In this document: positions 51,016 to 63,436 of the stretch, piece by piece
Layout of the letters: each line of letters starts with the position of its first letter
Position numbering within the stretch: position 1 is the stretch's first letter
From: Lentibacillus sp. CBA3610
GTDB taxonomy: Bacteria; Bacillota; Bacilli; Bacillales; Amphibacillaceae
Assembly (NCBI RefSeq): GCF_013373365.1
Contig: NZ_CP035925.1
Coordinates: forward strand, 1,922,001-1,986,000
Length of the DNA stretch: 64,000 bases
Direction of reading: 5' to 3'
The notes under the pieces: model-generated
Told to the model about the DNA's origin: nothing
The model's database searches: none
What the model saw: the letters and a program-made list of their open reading frames with translations, nothing else
Translations under genes and position numbers: made by a program

Positions 51016-52560
51016 TTAGTCATCAGACTTTATTAACGATTCACCGGTCATTTCATCTGGTTTGCTGACACCCAATAAGTCCAGTAATGTTGGTGATAAA
51101 TCCGCTAAAATACCGTCATCACGCAGTTCGGCATCCTCTTTTGTCACGATGACCGGAACCGGTCTTGTCGTATGTGTTGTCATCGGATCGCCTTCAAGTG
51201 TCACGACTTCATCCGAATTTCCGTGATCAGCGGTAATGATCGCGTTACCTCCCAATTCCAGGATCTTATCCACAACTTTGCCAAGGCATTCATCGACCGC
51301 TTCAACGGCTTTGATCGTCGGTTCCAGCTTACCGGAATGACCGACCATATCCGGATTGGCAAAGTTAAGGATAATGGCATTATGCACTTTGGAATCAAGT
51401 TCTTCCAGCAACGAATCCGTGACGTCATACACACTCATTTCCGGCTGCAAATCATAAGTAGCCACTTTTGGTGAGTCAAGCAACACCCGTTTTTCCCCCG
51501 GAAATTCATTTTCACGGCCGCCACTCATGAAAAATGTGACATGCGGATATTTTTCCGTCTCAGCTATACGCAGCTGATTCATATCATGCTGGGATAAAAC
51601 TTCTCCGATCGTGTTGTCCAAGTTGACCGGATTATAGGCAACATAGCCATCAATCGATTCACTGAACTCAGTCAACATCACAAAGTCGAGATTTTTCGGC
51701 CGTTGTTCGCCCCGGTCAAAGTCACGGAAGTCATCATTGGCAAACGTCCGCGAAATTTGAATGGCCCGGTCAGGCCGGAAATTGTAAAAAATGATTGAAT
51801 CTTCATCCTGAATTTTGCCGAGTGCATCACCGTTTTCATCGGTTAGAACTGAGGGAATAACAAATTCGTCATAAATGCCGTTCTCATAGGAATCATTAAT
51901 CACGTCATACGGGTCTTTATAAGCCGGGCCTTTGCCATAAACCATCGCGTCATAGGCTTTCTGGACCCGATCCCAGCGTTTATCCCGGTCCATCGAGTAA
52001 TAGCGGCCGGAAATGGTGGCAAACTGACCAATACCATATTCGTTCATTTTATCTTCCGTCTGTTTAATGTATTCCTTCGCCGTCTTCTGGCCGACATCAC
52101 GGCCATCCAAAAAGGCGTGGACGTAAACCTTTTCCAGCCCCTGATCTTTTGCCAGCTTCAATAGTGCAAAAAGATGATTGATATGGCTGTGCACACCGCC
52201 ATCAGACAAAAGGCCAAAAATATGCAGTGCCTTATCTTTGTCTTTTGCATTTTGGACGGATTTTAAGAAAGCCTCTTTATCAAAAAATTCGCCTTCTTTA
52301 ATAGATAGATTGACCCGGGTCAGGCTTTGATATACAACTCTGCCTGCCCCGATATTCAGGTGACCGACTTCCGAGTTGCCCATTTGTCCTTCAGGAAGAC
52401 CGACCGCTTCACCGGATGCCTGCAATTGATTATGAGCATATTTTTTCCAATAACGGTCCAAATTGGGGGTATGGGCTTGTTTGACAGCATTGCCCATCTC
52501 TTCATCACGCAGAGCTAACCCATCCAGAATAATCAATGCCGCTAATTTATTGCCGTTCAT
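51016..52560 (-). CDS. gpmI: 2,3-bisphosphoglycerate-independent phosphoglycerate mutase
   Basis: A 514-aa manganese-dependent mutase. It opens [16 protein letters not shown] (metal Asp) and has the phosphorylated Ser in [16 protein letters not shown] near residue 62, and [11 protein letters not shown] near the end. Its ATG overlaps the tpiA stop by four bases (translational coupling). The family is pH and manganese sensitive and important in spore formation in Bacilli. Confidence 0.96.
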   Translation of the reverse strand: MNGNKLAALIILDGLALRDEEMGNAVKQAHTPNLDRYWKKYAHNQLQASGEAVGLPEGQMGNSEVGHLNIGAGRVVYQSLTRVNLSIKEGEFFDKEAFLKSVQNAKDKDKALHIFGLLSDGGVHSHINHLFALLKLAKDQGLEKVYVHAFLDGRDVGQKTAKEYIKQTEDKMNEYGIGQFATISGRYYSMDRDKRWDRVQKAYDAMVYGKGPAYKDPYDVINDSYENGIYDEFVIPSVLTDENGDALGKIQDEDSIIFYNFRPDRAIQISRTFANDDFRDFDRGEQRPKNLDFVMLTEFSESIDGYVAYNPVNLDNTIGEVLSQHDMNQLRIAETEKYPHVTFFMSGGRENEFPGEKRVLLDSPKVATYDLQPEMSVYDVTDSLLEELDSKVHNAIILNFANPDMVGHSGKLEPTIKAVEAVDECLGKVVDKILELGGNAIITADHGNSDEVVTLEGDPMTTHTTRPVPVIVTKEDAELRDDGILADLSPTLLDLLGVSKPDEMTGESLIKSDD

Positions 52561-53315
52561 TTTGCACCTGCCTCCACAAGTTGCAGGAAAGAATCAGGTT
52601 CAAGGCTCGCACCACCGACAAGTGCGCCATCAATATCAGGCTGTTCCAGAAGCTCATCAATATTAGCCGGCTTGACACTTCCGCCATACTGTATGACCAG
52701 TTCTTCAGCAATATTTTCCGAGGTCATTTCTTTTACGATAGTTCGAATATATGTGCAAACCTGATTAGCATCCGCACTTGACGCAGTTTTTCCGGTTCCG
52801 ATTGCCCAAATCGGTTCATAGGCAATAATAGTGGATGAAATTTGCTCGTCACTCAGTCCTTCCAAGCCGGTCCGCACTTGTGCTTCAATGTGACTCATGG
52901 TTTCATTGGCCTCTCGCTGTTCAAGTGTTTCGCCAACACAAACAATCGGTATCAGTCCATGGTTAAATGCTGCGTGAACTTTTTTATTCACTGAATGATC
53001 GGTCTCAGCAAAATGTTCACGACGTTCAGAGTGTCCAATCACCACGTGCGTGACACCGAGATCTTTCAGCATCGCCGGACTTACTTCGCCGGTGAAAGCA
53101 CCACTGTCTTCAAAATGCATATTTTGTGCCCCAACTTTCAGGCTGCTTCCTTCCGCTTTCTTCACAAGGGATGGTAAAAACGGAAATGGCGCACATACAA
53201 TCGCTTCAACGTTATCATCTTTTGGAAGGCTGCCCGTTACCGAATCGACAAATTGGTCGGACTCCGTTAATAATTTATTCATTTTCCAATTTCCAGCTAT
53301 TACTTTCCTGCGCAT
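52557..53315 (-). CDS. tpiA: Triosephosphate isomerase
   Basis: A 252-aa TIM barrel. It has GNWKMNKL (Lys13 type), [13 protein letters not shown] (His95 type), the catalytic Glu in [14 protein letters not shown] and the end [14 protein letters not shown]. It lies between pgk and gpmI. Confidence 0.97.
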   Translation of the reverse strand: MRRKVIAGNWKMNKLLTESDQFVDSVTGSLPKDDNVEAIVCAPFPFLPSLVKKAEGSSLKVGAQNMHFEDSGAFTGEVSPAMLKDLGVTHVVIGHSERREHFAETDHSVNKKVHAAFNHGLIPIVCVGETLEQREANETMSHIEAQVRTGLEGLSDEQISSTIIAYEPIWAIGTGKTASSADANQVCTYIRTIVKEMTSENIAEELVIQYGGSVKPANIDELLEQPDIDGALVGGASLEPDSFLQLVEAGAK

Positions 53316-53335
53316 TTATATCACCCTCTCCAAAA

Positions 53336-54517
53336 TTATTTATCATTAAGCGCTTGGACACCCGGCAGTACTTTTCCTTCCATAAATTCAAGGGAAGCGC
53401 CGCCACCTGTTGAAACATGATCCATATCTTCGGCAAAACCGAATTTCTCCACTGCGGCAGCCGAATCACCGCCGCCAATCACCGTATACCCTTCTGTATT
53501 GGCCAGGCTTTCGGCCACCTCTCGCGTTCCACCGGCAAAAGCGTTATATTCAAACACGCCCATCGGACCATTCCAGATAATTAATTTAGAGTCTTTGACA
53601 ATCTGGTCATATTTTTCCCGCGTGGCCGGTCCGATGTCCAGCGCCTCCCAGTCTGAAGGGATTTCTTTAATATCAACTATTTTGGTGTTGGCATCTTCTG
53701 AAAAATCATCCGCCACAACGGCATCTTCCGGCATTACAAAATGAACACCTTTATCTTTCGCTTTTTGCATAAATTCTTTGGCCAGATCGAGTTTGTCTTC
53801 TTCCAGCAGTGATTTGCCAATCTCATGCCCTTGCGCTTTGACAAACGTATAAGCAAGACCACCGCCAATGATTAAATTGTCAACCTTGTCCAGCAAATGG
53901 TCGATGACATTGATTTTATCTTTGACCTTGGCACCGCCAATGATCGCTGTAAACGGTCTTTCAGGGTTTTCCAATGCTTTGCCGAGAACTTCAATTTCTT
54001 TTTCCATTAAAAACCCGGCCGCGGCAGGCAATTTCTCTGCTATCCCTGTTGTCGATGCATGCGCCCGATGTGCCGCACCAAACGCATCATTAACGTAAAA
54101 ATCAGCCATATCCGCAAATGCCTGTACCAGTTCAGACGCATTCTTTTCTTCACCCGGATCAAAGCGAACATTCTCGATTAATATGATATCACCATTACTG
54201 ACTTGTGAAAGAGCTTCATTGACTTCTTTCCCGTAAACCGCATCCGTTTTAACAACTTCTTGTCCGAGCAGGTTACTTAACCGCTCAGCCACCGGATCAA
54301 GGCGTAACGATTCAACCACTTCACCTTTAGGACGGCCGAGATGACTTGCCAAAATAACGGTTGCCCCGTTTTCCGACAAGTATTCGATGGTCGGCAATGC
54401 GGCCCTGATACGCGTATCATCCGTCACTTCACCATTCTTCATCGGCACGTTAAAATCCACCCGGCAAAACACTTTTTTATTTTCTGCATTAAGGTCATGA
54501 AGTGTTTTTTTGTCCAT
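53336..54517 (-). CDS. pgk: Phosphoglycerate kinase
   Basis: A 393-aa two-domain kinase. It has [31 protein letters not shown], the hinge region around [18 protein letters not shown] and [18 protein letters not shown] for ADP binding. It makes ATP from 1,3-bisphosphoglycerate. The frame is intact, in contrast to the gap gene 136 bases upstream. Confidence 0.97.
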   Translation of the reverse strand: MDKKTLHDLNAENKKVFCRVDFNVPMKNGEVTDDTRIRAALPTIEYLSENGATVILASHLGRPKGEVVESLRLDPVAERLSNLLGQEVVKTDAVYGKEVNEALSQVSNGDIILIENVRFDPGEEKNASELVQAFADMADFYVNDAFGAAHRAHASTTGIAEKLPAAAGFLMEKEIEVLGKALENPERPFTAIIGGAKVKDKINVIDHLLDKVDNLIIGGGLAYTFVKAQGHEIGKSLLEEDKLDLAKEFMQKAKDKGVHFVMPEDAVVADDFSEDANTKIVDIKEIPSDWEALDIGPATREKYDQIVKDSKLIIWNGPMGVFEYNAFAGGTREVAESLANTEGYTVIGGGDSAAAVEKFGFAEDMDHVSTGGGASLEFMEGKVLPGVQALNDK

Positions 54518-54611
54518 GCCAAAACCTCCTGCTTAACAAATATGTATAGCTGCAAAAGCCAGCAGCCTTGCCTCATTACATTTTATATTTTATAGGCGTT
54601 CAAAGTGGAAA

Positions 54612-54636
54612 AGGAGAGGGATATAACCCCTCCCCC
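54612..54636 (-). terminator. Stem-loop between gap and pgk
   Basis: On the minus strand GGGGAGGGG and CCCTCTCC pair around TTATAT and are followed by TTTTCC. A partial terminator or processing site here would set different levels of gap and pgk mRNA, as known for the Bacillus subtilis gapA operon, although there the cut is near cggR-gapA. Confidence 0.5.
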
Positions 54637-54653
54637 TAAACGACACTCTATTA

Positions 54654-55651
<998 letters not shown>

Positions 55652-55709
55652 GTATTTATTCCTCCTAATAAAATATATCATTATTTTTATTTAAAGGGAA
55701 GCGTTATCC

Positions 55710-56710
55710 CTAAATCGTTTTTGCAGCTGCCTCATCGGTTATTAAAGATTGCTTCTGCCTTGTTTGAAATAAGATGTGATCGCTTGTGCCTTTTGACTTC
55801 CCGGCCACTGTAATCACAGAATGATTTGCTTTCAGATAAATCATCAAGATGGATACCATTGTCTTTGACTTTATGACAACCTCACGGCAGCATTTGAAAT
55901 AATACCGAATGCTTCACTGACAGCTTTTTCCTTCTTCAAATGTCAATAACGTCATTTCGACGTTTTTGCGCCGCTTTGCCATCGTAATCGCATCACCGAT
56001 CGCATGCAGAACAATGTCCGAACCTTGATGATCTTGCAGGATCTCAATAACAGCAGGTTCTTTTCATTTGTTTTGGTACGATGACTCACTTAATATCCGG
56101 GGAACGTAAAGCAGCCGGTAATCGCCGTTTGCCTGTCTTGCCATCTTAGCAGCAATCGTATTAGCCTGGTTTCTTCCTCTTTTTCACCGATACCCTCGCT
56201 GGACCAAAGCAGGTCGTATTATCAAAAGGGGCTCATCATCTCAGCGACTGCGGCCATCGTTGTTCCGCCTGTACGGCAATTGTACTGTCCGATGAAACAT
56301 TTTCCTGGTAAAGGATACACAAGCTTTTCCATTTCTTGTTTTTACCATTTCCTGCTCATCACTATTACGGGAACGATTATAATATTGTTCCAGTTGTATG
56401 TTTCCTTCATCGTTTTTTCTAAACACGGCAATTCCCATGATCTCATGCATATAAGCTGCTAATTGATCAATGACTAATTTTCCCTCTTTCGTCAATTGCA
56501 TTCCTTTTGATGACATATCGATTAACCCCTTGCCTGGAAAGGACATCACTTCACCGCGCACATGCCGTTCAGTAAGTTCATACTGGCAGCCAAAGCACGC
56601 CTGCCAACCGGCTGAAGGTGTTCAACATTCTGCATGAGAACATAACGCTGCCGCATAACTTCCAGCAGATCAGGGTACAATCTCTTTTGTATATCAACCA
56701 ATTCTTGCAT
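55710..56710 (-). pseudogene. cggR: Central glycolytic genes regulator CggR, frames broken (probably consensus errors)
   Basis: From ATG 56710 (AAGGAGCTTTTTC upstream) the protein begins MQELVDIQKRLYPDLLEVMR, the SorC/DeoR-like HTH of CggR. The next part, in another frame, reads SSKGMQLTKEGKLVIDQLAA and so on; the effector-binding half is present only in short pieces, ending DEAAAKTI at 55710. CggR represses the gapA operon and is released by fructose-1,6-bisphosphate. Like gap it needs several single-base corrections. Confidence 0.8.
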
Positions 56711-56728
56711 GAAAAAGCTCCTTGTTCT

Positions 56729-56786
56729 GGACGCATTTTGTCCCGGAGAAATAAAATCTGTCCCACAGGCGGGCAAAAAAATTATA
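56729..56786 (-). promoter_or_regulatory. CggR operator and operon promoter
   Basis: On the minus strand, CGGGACAAAATGCGTCC (56745-56729) and TGGGACAGATTTTAT (56765-56751) are two operator halves spaced as in the Bacillus subtilis CggR operator (CGGGACN6TGTCC pattern). TATAAT at 56786-56781 is the likely -10 box; no good -35 box is visible. The operator lies just downstream of the start point, so CggR would block elongation and autoregulate. Confidence 0.7.
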
Positions 56787-56931
56787 TCGAATTGCTGTTC
56801 CCTTACATTTATTATTTATCTACATCCGTTTTTATTACAAATAAATTGTTTTTTTAAGGCTGTTTTCTAAAGATTTGTTGTTCTTGCCGCAGAGTCATCA
56901 ACTGCGACACAATTCTATCGGGATTTGGGTG

Positions 56932-57060
56932 CTCGTCCGTCGCTGCGGAAAAATACTCCCTTTCCGCGGGGAACGCTTCAGCCTCCTCGCTCGCAAAAAC
57001 CGCTCGCTGCGGGGTCTTCAGACTGTTCCTTTCCCGCAGGAGTGTCGCATTTCACCGCAG
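56932..57060. repeat. GC-rich 130-bp repeat, copy 2
   Basis: GTCGCTGCGGAAAAATACTC, CTTTCCGCGGGG, CAGCCTCCTCGCTCGC, CGCTCGCTGCGGGGTCTTC and CTTTCCCGCAGGAGT match copy 1 at 38826-38950 block by block. It lies between cggR and the glutaredoxin-like gene; nothing else is seen in 56811-57271. Confidence 0.8.
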
Positions 57061-57271
57061 CTTAGTGTTGTGTTCTGTCCAAGCGAGAGAAAACCCGCTA
57101 ACTTTTTCGTGGTTTTAAACATTCAATATGCAGAACGTCAATAACAGCGTATTTCCGGAGCGATATTAATGCACACGAATTTTTCAGTACGTCGAAAATT
57201 ATATCAATTACGAGGTTAAAAACCACAAAGCTTACGAAAGGAGCCTTTTAAAAAGTAATTTAGCAACGGGC

Positions 57272-57517
57272 TTAATGGCTGGCTTTGCGGAGTGCTTGTT
57301 CCAGTGCATCGTAGCTGATTTGTTCGCAGTTAAGTGTTGTATCATTGATTTGGACAACGGGAATCTGCAATTGATATTTTTCCAGCCACTCATCTTTTGT
57401 ATGAATATCTCTTTTTTCTATTTCAAACGGGTAATCATGACGCAATAGTTCGAGCGTAGCAAGTGCATCATCACATAAAGAACAGTTTTCTTTTGTATAA
57501 AAAATAATGTGTCGCAT
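57272..57517 (-). CDS. Glutaredoxin-like thioredoxin-fold protein
   Basis: An 81-aa protein with FYTKENCSLCDDALATLELL, a CxxC redox site (CSLC) and a thioredoxin-type cis-Pro motif IPVVQIN. It belongs to the DUF836/glutaredoxin-2-like family. It follows rpoN with no gap, which suggests one transcript. Likely role is thiol exchange, partner unknown. Confidence 0.83.
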   Translation of the reverse strand: MRHIIFYTKENCSLCDDALATLELLRHDYPFEIEKRDIHTKDEWLEKYQLQIPVVQINDTTLNCEQISYDALEQALRKASH

Positions 57518-58808
57518 TCATTTTCCTCCACTATCCCGTTTTCGTTTTGTTGACGCGGCGATTCCTAATTGCTCACGATATTTCATCACCGTTCGGCGGG
57601 CAGCGTTGATACCGAATTCTTGCTGCAGCTGATTTTTGATAGCCTGATCTGAAAGCGGTTTTTGTTTATTTTCATTTTTGATTAATTCCATCATTAATTG
57701 CTTAATGACAAAAGAAGCTGTCGCCTGACCATCCTTCTGTTTGATACCGGGTTGAAGAAAGAAACGCAGTGGAATAACGCCGTGTTTTGTCTGGATATAT
57801 TTATTGGAAATGGCCCTGCTGACGGTGGATATGTGCATATCCAGCTCGCCAGCAATTTCCTTTAAGGTTAATGGCTGGAGCATAAACGTTCCATGTTCAA
57901 AATACATACGTTGTTTCTCAACCATTTTTTCAATCACATTCTCAAGCGTATTGCCCCGGAATTTAATGGCCTGCTGCAGCCAGTTGACCTGATTGTATTT
58001 TTCTTTTAAAAAATCAGCAGCCTGTTTGTCATCAACTTGAAGGTTCTTATAAGACTCGCTGACTTCGATTGTTGGTGAATGCCATTTATAAAAGGAAATT
58101 TTCCAGTCGCCGTCCTTCCTCATAGATGTAGGCTTCCGGAATGATATATTCTGTCTTTTTCGCGGATAAAAGCTGACCCGGCTTAGGGTGACAGGCTTGG
58201 ATTTGTTTTAATACTTCCGCTGCTTCATCTTCTGACAGCTGAAAATGATCACTGATTTGCGAAATGTCTTCCTCAGCCACCCAATCCAAATGATCTGCCA
58301 GGAGTTCCTCTAAAAAGGCGCCATAATCCGGCAGCTGCAACTGAATACATTCCTGGAGCGTCCGTGCCCCAATCCCGGCAGGTTCGAGCTGCTGAATTAA
58401 CCCTAATGCTTCATCTGCCTCATCCATCGTCATATGACATTGTTCCGCCCAGGACACCACATCGATATCCAAATAGCCGTCCTCATTCAGTGAGTCGATT
58501 CCGAAATGGACAGCCTCCCGCAAATTATCGGGAACGCTGATGGCATAAAGCTGACTTTTCAGTTGCTCGTACATGGTTAATTCGGCCTGATTCATTTCAC
58601 CAATTGACACGTCATTCGAATTGCCTTGCTTAAAACTGCTTATCTCATAGTCAAAATTAACTTCTTCAATTAAAGGGTTTTCTTTGGAGATTTCTTGTAT
58701 ATACTCAACGATTTCCACACCGGTAAATTGCAGCAATTGAATAGACTGAATAAGTGACTGATTCATTTTCAGCTGTAATGTCTGTTCCTGAACCATTGCC
58801 TGCCGCAT
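57518..58808 (-). pseudogene. rpoN: RNA polymerase sigma-54 factor, one frameshift
   Basis: The N-terminal 235 codons contain the Gln-rich activator region (QTLQLKMNQSLIQSIQLLQF) and the core-binding region; the C-terminal 190 codons contain the HTH (LTLKEIAGELDMHISTVSRA) and the RpoN box ARRTVMKYRE. The join at 58100-58120 needs one G removed: the frame passes from PEAYIYEE to DGDWKISFYKW. Otherwise the protein (about 430 aa) is complete. In Bacillus subtilis this gene (sigL) lies near cggR and serves amino acid and acetoin catabolism. The break is in the same stretch as those of gap and cggR. Confidence 0.85.
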
Positions 58809-58971
58809 GATGAATCTCCCCCTAATTCCTGACTAGTTCCATTTTGCCACAAAACAGACAAAAACTCACGCTCAAAAAATACCATCCCTTAGAATTTCGT
58901 GATATATGTCACATCCCGGAATTTCTCCACGTTATACAATAGAATCAAATAAACAAAGCTGGTGATCAATC

Positions 58972-59469
58972 ATGCCATGGGAACTGCGTCAAGTACTTTT
59001 GGTCATTCATATTTTGCTTGCCATTATCTGGGTTGGCGGAATTTTGTTCATTGGCTGGGGTGTTTATCCAGCTGTACTTCAAATGAGTTTCATCCGGCAA
59101 CGGCAAATGTTACTTGCGCTCATGCAATGGTCACATAAATTCCTGACGGCTGCAGGGGCCGGGGTGATTCTTACCGGGATAATGCTCGGCACTGTATTCG
59201 GCCCGATAAGTGAATGGAGTGACATTTGGGATACACGTTACGGTAATATTTGGGTGAGCGCTCTCATCATTGGGGTCATAACACTCATATGGGGCGTTTT
59301 TGTTGGATATAAGCAATCCATCAAAGTATTATCACATATTGCATTATGGCAGCAAGCGGATTCCGGTGATAAAACACCCCTGTTAAAAGCTCTAGCCAAA
59401 ATCGCGTTGCTGGAATCAGTTGAGGTTGCCGGATTTATCGCACTTATTAGTTTAATGGTTTTATTATAA
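58972..59469 (+). CDS. Four-helix membrane protein (CopD-like)
   Basis: A 165-aa protein with four membrane segments. The first has VIHILLAIIWVGGILFIGWG, with a His and the WVGG pattern of CopD/DUF2269-like proteins, and a second His is in MQWSHKFL. Such proteins may carry copper or haem; the role here is unknown. The gene is 22 bases before the menA-like gene and probably co-transcribed. Confidence 0.65.
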   Translation: MPWELRQVLLVIHILLAIIWVGGILFIGWGVYPAVLQMSFIRQRQMLLALMQWSHKFLTAAGAGVILTGIMLGTVFGPISEWSDIWDTRYGNIWVSALIIGVITLIWGVFVGYKQSIKVLSHIALWQQADSGDKTPLLKALAKIALLESVEVAGFIALISLMVLL

Positions 59470-59491
59470 AGAACAAAGGGGATGAGCTGTC

Positions 59492-60397
59492 ATGTTACAG
59501 TCTGCAGTCAATCATAAAGAGAAAATCTATTATTACCGGGCTTCATGGGTGCAATTGTTTCGCCCGATGACCCTGACCGGTACCATAACCCCCATCTTAG
59601 TTGGCACAGGGATGGCTTTCATTCAAGGTGGTATCCGAGTTGAAGTGTTTCTGGGAATGCTGATTGCAGCACTTTTAATCCAATCCGCAACCAATCTGTT
59701 TAATGATTATTATGATTTTAAGCATGGGCAGGATCAGGCTAAATGGACAACTGACTTGCATATCGCGCACGGCCCGCCACATCATATGGTACCCTATCTC
59801 GCCTTTACCATAATCGGGATTGCGATTGTGATTGGCGCTTGGCTCGCGTCGCAGAGCACCTGGTGGATTATTCCTGTTGGCGTCGCCGGCATTATATTCG
59901 GCTACCTCTATTCAGCCGGGCCGCGTCCGTTATGTTCCATCGGCTTGGGTGAAACGGTTGCCTTCACATTTCTTGGACCGGTTGTCACGATACTAAGCTA
60001 CGTTGTGCAAGAAAATACGCTGGACTTTACGATCGCAGCCGTCTCTCTCCCATTTGCTTTGGTGATTGCTTCGATGATTCTGACAAACAATATACGGGAT
60101 ATTGATAAGGACCATCGTTTCCGCAATACACTTGCAACACTGCTCGGCCGTACGCGAGCAGTAAATTTGCTGACTGCCCTGCTGACGCTTGCCTACCTGA
60201 CAATCATAAGTCTAATACTCGGAAACATTATACCGAAATCAGCCATCGTGATTGTGTTGGCCATACCTTTTGCTGCACGCCTGCGCTGGTCGTTTCGGAA
60301 AGGAGCTCCGCGCACTGATGAGCAGAACGGCATGAAATGGGCTGCCTGGCACCATTGGGCGTTTGGGTTGCTGCTTGCGATTGGGGTATGGATATAG
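59492..60397 (+). CDS. menA: UbiA-family prenyltransferase, MenA-like
   Basis: A 301-aa membrane protein with about nine segments. The first Asp-rich motif is NDYYDFKHGQD at residues 71-81 and the second NNIRDIDKDH near 208, as in 1,4-dihydroxy-2-naphthoate polyprenyltransferase, which makes demethylmenaquinone. The start LFRPMTLTGTITPILVGTG is typical of MenA. Other menaquinone genes are not nearby, and the genome could hold a second MenA; the CopD-like gene upstream is a reminder of haem/copper enzymes such as CtaB, but the second motif fits MenA better. Confidence 0.75.
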   Translation: MLQSAVNHKEKIYYYRASWVQLFRPMTLTGTITPILVGTGMAFIQGGIRVEVFLGMLIAALLIQSATNLFNDYYDFKHGQDQAKWTTDLHIAHGPPHHMVPYLAFTIIGIAIVIGAWLASQSTWWIIPVGVAGIIFGYLYSAGPRPLCSIGLGETVAFTFLGPVVTILSYVVQENTLDFTIAAVSLPFALVIASMILTNNIRDIDKDHRFRNTLATLLGRTRAVNLLTALLTLAYLTIISLILGNIIPKSAIVIVLAIPFAARLRWSFRKGAPRTDEQNGMKWAAWHHWAFGLLLAIGVWI

Positions 60398-60889
60398 ATA
60401 CTTGAACCACCGGCCACTTATCATTCTAAATGACGATTCTTTTTAATGCAGACAGCTGGAAGACCATTGTTTATGAAAATCGTAAACACCCTCCTTCTAC
60501 CCCTACAATCGAAATATTTACGGATTTGGGGGCGTGAAAATAAAAAATATTTTTTCCTGAAAGACGCCACTTTTTCAGAGTTCATTTCGATTGTAGGAAT
60601 GAGTAGGGGGATGAGCAGTCTTCTGGAATAGGGTCTCCGCTTCGGGAATGGTTGGAAGCGGTTATTAATAGAGTTATTAGGCAAAAAGGACCTTGAAATT
60701 ACAATTTTGCGGGACTGTTAGTTTTTATACTTTCCAACAATTCTTCACTATACAATTAGATGATTACCTTTTATTTTAGACTTAACATGTTGCTATTAGG
60801 CTAGTTTTTCAATCCTAAATGGCGAAGAGCCCTTTTCTTTAATTTATTTTTTCCTTTTTCAATTCATTTTTTTGCTCAGATCGTTTTAA
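60398..60889. other. Intergenic region with repeat copy B
   Basis: Besides the inverted-end repeat at 60502-60597, no gene is seen. Small open frames on both strands are shadows. Confidence 0.5.
60502..60597. repeat. Inverted-end repeat, copy B (MITE-like)
   Basis: CCTACAATCGAAAT (60502-60515) and ATTTCGATTGTAGG (60584-60597) are perfect inverted ends. The inside is about 70 percent like copy A at 31949-32049 by eye, with TTTGGGGGCGTGAAAATAA and GACGCCACTTTTTC. The two copies differ in their outer ends (ACAATCG against ATAATCG) but keep each end pair complementary. Confidence 0.75.
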
Positions 60890-62885
60890 TTTAAAAGGCA
60901 TAGATAAGAATGATCATTACTGATACTCCCACAGCTAAAGCAGTGGGTCTGATCCATTGTCCTTCTTCCGACCGGCAGCCACAGGACACATTTTGCATGT
61001 GCTCGGCATTTAGGGTTGTTCGGGATACTGGGGACATTTCCTTCAGACTTTTCACGGCCAAAGCAGCTCTGCTGCCATTACGGACCGCATCTTTGACTTT
61101 CACAAGCCGGTGGTATCACACCGCCATATGTGTTGCATTAGTTTTTCACACTGATTCCCGAATTTAAAATCATTCTTTTGCCGTTTACAATAGCCCGTAT
61201 TGCCTGGTCATGCAACTTTTTAAACAATGGAAAGGTTTCCTTACATTTGCTTCGATCTGGTCTGGTTCCTGACTTATTTGGCATTCATCAAATAAGAAGG
61301 CTGATATAAAGTGAAACTTCATTTCAGCGTGCGGTTCTTACCGCTGAATGTTAGTTGACAGATCGGACCTTTACGGGCAGCTGGCCCAACAGTCTTTCTT
61401 ATTTAATTGTATATTGAAGTGGGGTCTTGCTGCCGTTAGGCGGGGATAAATCACGTTGTACCTTTGTATTGTCATCAATCACATGCCAGCGCTGAGACAG
61501 CGGCTTTTTGCTGTATATATTTTTAACATGACAGTACTGGCTGGCTTTGAACTTCTGAGTATTCACTTCTGCAAAGGTGCCGCCGAGGCGTATCACTTTT
61601 TCACGCAGTATGGTGATAAACATGGCCGGTGCCCGATGGCCGAGTGTTTTTCCAAAACGTTTCTTTCGTATATACTTTCCAGTTTTCCCGGATGTTTCAG
61701 TACTCTGCTTTCGTTTTTGCAGGGCTTTAAAATACATGGTTTCCGTATAAAAGTGATCGCCAAGCGTGAGAAGTTCGTTTGCTAAAGTACGGTGGGATAA
61801 TTTTCGAATCACTGCTTGTTTGCCGATGCAATTCTTTTATCTTACACGATACTTCCGATAATGATTGGAAAATACCCAGGTTTTCTTTCCTTAATTTGAT
61901 CGTTGCCATCTCTATTGAAATTTTGCGGGTTTGTCGCCGTTTCGAACGATCCATTTTCCTTTGATCAGTCGAATTTGACGTGATATTTTCTTGAACCTGT
62001 TCGGCTAAATTGAATAAGGCAGCTTTTGTTAATGATGACACAGCCAGGGTTGATGTGCCAATATCCAGCCCAACATTTCCTTTTCCAAGCTTTCTGATTT
62101 TGGATGGCGGATACCCGCTGATAACCAAATCAGCAAAATAGCGTATGCACCCTCTTATTTCTTTTTGAACAATACGCACAAATTTTACCCGGTATCGGTC
62201 TTGTACCGTTTTCTCTTTTCCGTCTGATATGATTGTATAGGAGAAGGGTGTTTGTTGATCCAAATGATGAAGGATTTCAGAAGCATAGGCATCGTTCTTT
62301 TTTGATTTCAGTGGCGTTGTCAAATCTTTATAACGAGAAATCATCTATAAATCGCCAGCCTGTCGTGTTGGTTTTCCCTTCAAAACTTTCCATTTCCCCT
62401 TTTCGAACAAAGCGAATATGTTTGGCCTTGCCAAATAGTTTTTACTGAATGCCAGCCAGGCACGGGAGGCTGTTTTTTTGCCGCAACAGCTTGCATTCAC
62501 TTTATTATGGAAGTGCTGACGATAGGCTTTACCACGGCGTGTGAAGCAAACTCGGTCAGTCCATATTTTTTTCTTAAAAGGTGAAGTTTTTGATTGATTA
62601 TTTGCTTTTCGTCAATAAGCGAGACATCATGGTCATCTTTTGCCAATTTCTTATTGACGCCATGCAGTGGCGAATGAATCGCTTATATGCCTTTCCATTT
62701 CATTGTTTATCACGTTTCAAGTATTCACCAAGAACGGTATTATATATGACCCGGCAAATTTCCAATTCATCAGTGATAACCGAAAACATTCTTGGATGAT
62801 GGTCTAATTCAAGGGTTAACACAAACGTTGGGGATGTTCTTTTGGCCAATGTGGACACCTCATTAGCAAGGAACGTATGTTTCAT
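60890..62885 (-). pseudogene. tnpB: Large TnpB/OrfB-family transposase-like gene, decayed
   Basis: Pieces of one protein lie in order on the minus strand: LTLELDHHPRMFSVITDELE and YNTVLGEYLKRDK (62885-62700), a middle part, GKGNVGLDIGTSTLAVSSLT with the RuvC-I Asp (about 62070), AMFITILREKVIRLGGTFAE and SKKPLSQRW (61640-61400), and a diverged tail near 60900-61300. Stops and shifts separate them. It is a different lineage from the tnpB at 20748, with a longer middle section. No tnpA is next to it. Confidence 0.7.
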
Positions 62886-62989
62886 TTTTATTATATCCTA
62901 TTGACTATCAGAAAGCAAGAAATCGTTTACTAAATACACTTAATCTTTTTAACTTAATTCATTTCAGATACTTCAAGTACCACAAATCC

Positions 62990-63130
62990 TTCTTTGCGGT
63001 TGCTAAAATTGCTGCATAAGTACCTCTATATCCGAAACTTGTGAAATACTGTAACACTTTGCCCTGAGGCATAACCAGCCCCTATTATAACCCCAATAAC
63101 AGCACCAGCAATCTTTAGTATTCTAAACAT
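62990..63130 (-). pseudogene. N-terminal fragment of a YkvI-like membrane transporter
   Basis: ATG 63130, after AAAAGGGGAC, begins MFRILKIAGAVIGVIIGAGY then ASGQ; a two-base deletion follows, after which the frame reads VLQYFTSFGYRGTYAAILAT and is lost near 62995. This is the first 50 residues of YkvI-type (BrnQ-like) transporters. The other ~300 residues are missing; downstream is the decayed TnpB. Confidence 0.65.
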
Positions 63131-63436
63131 AAATAGTCCCCTTTTACAATAGAATATAGTCATTCTTGTTTCAGCCTATCCCCACATAAGTTCCCCCGGG
63201 ACACATCATCATTGGCTCATGAAAAACGACCATTCTATATTAAAAAATGATTCAAATTTTCTCACCATACCTCCTTTCAAAAGTCAATATTTTGTGTAGA
63301 CAGGAGACCTCCTGGCGATCCGGAGTATGCCGTTATCATAAAAAACTAATATAGGATTACATTTTCCAAAGCTTCTGGTGCTAACAAGGCAGTCACCAAT
63401 GATCACAATTCTTTTTTGTGTACAAATTCTCTTACC
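63131..63436. other. Intergenic stretch
   Basis: No gene or distinct signal is visible. Confidence 0.5.

Noticed and set aside
57518..58123. Independent short gene for the C-terminal half of sigma-54
   Set aside because: The half starts inside the protein with no ribosome site and matches the N-terminal half in the other frame without a gap; one gene with one shift is simpler.
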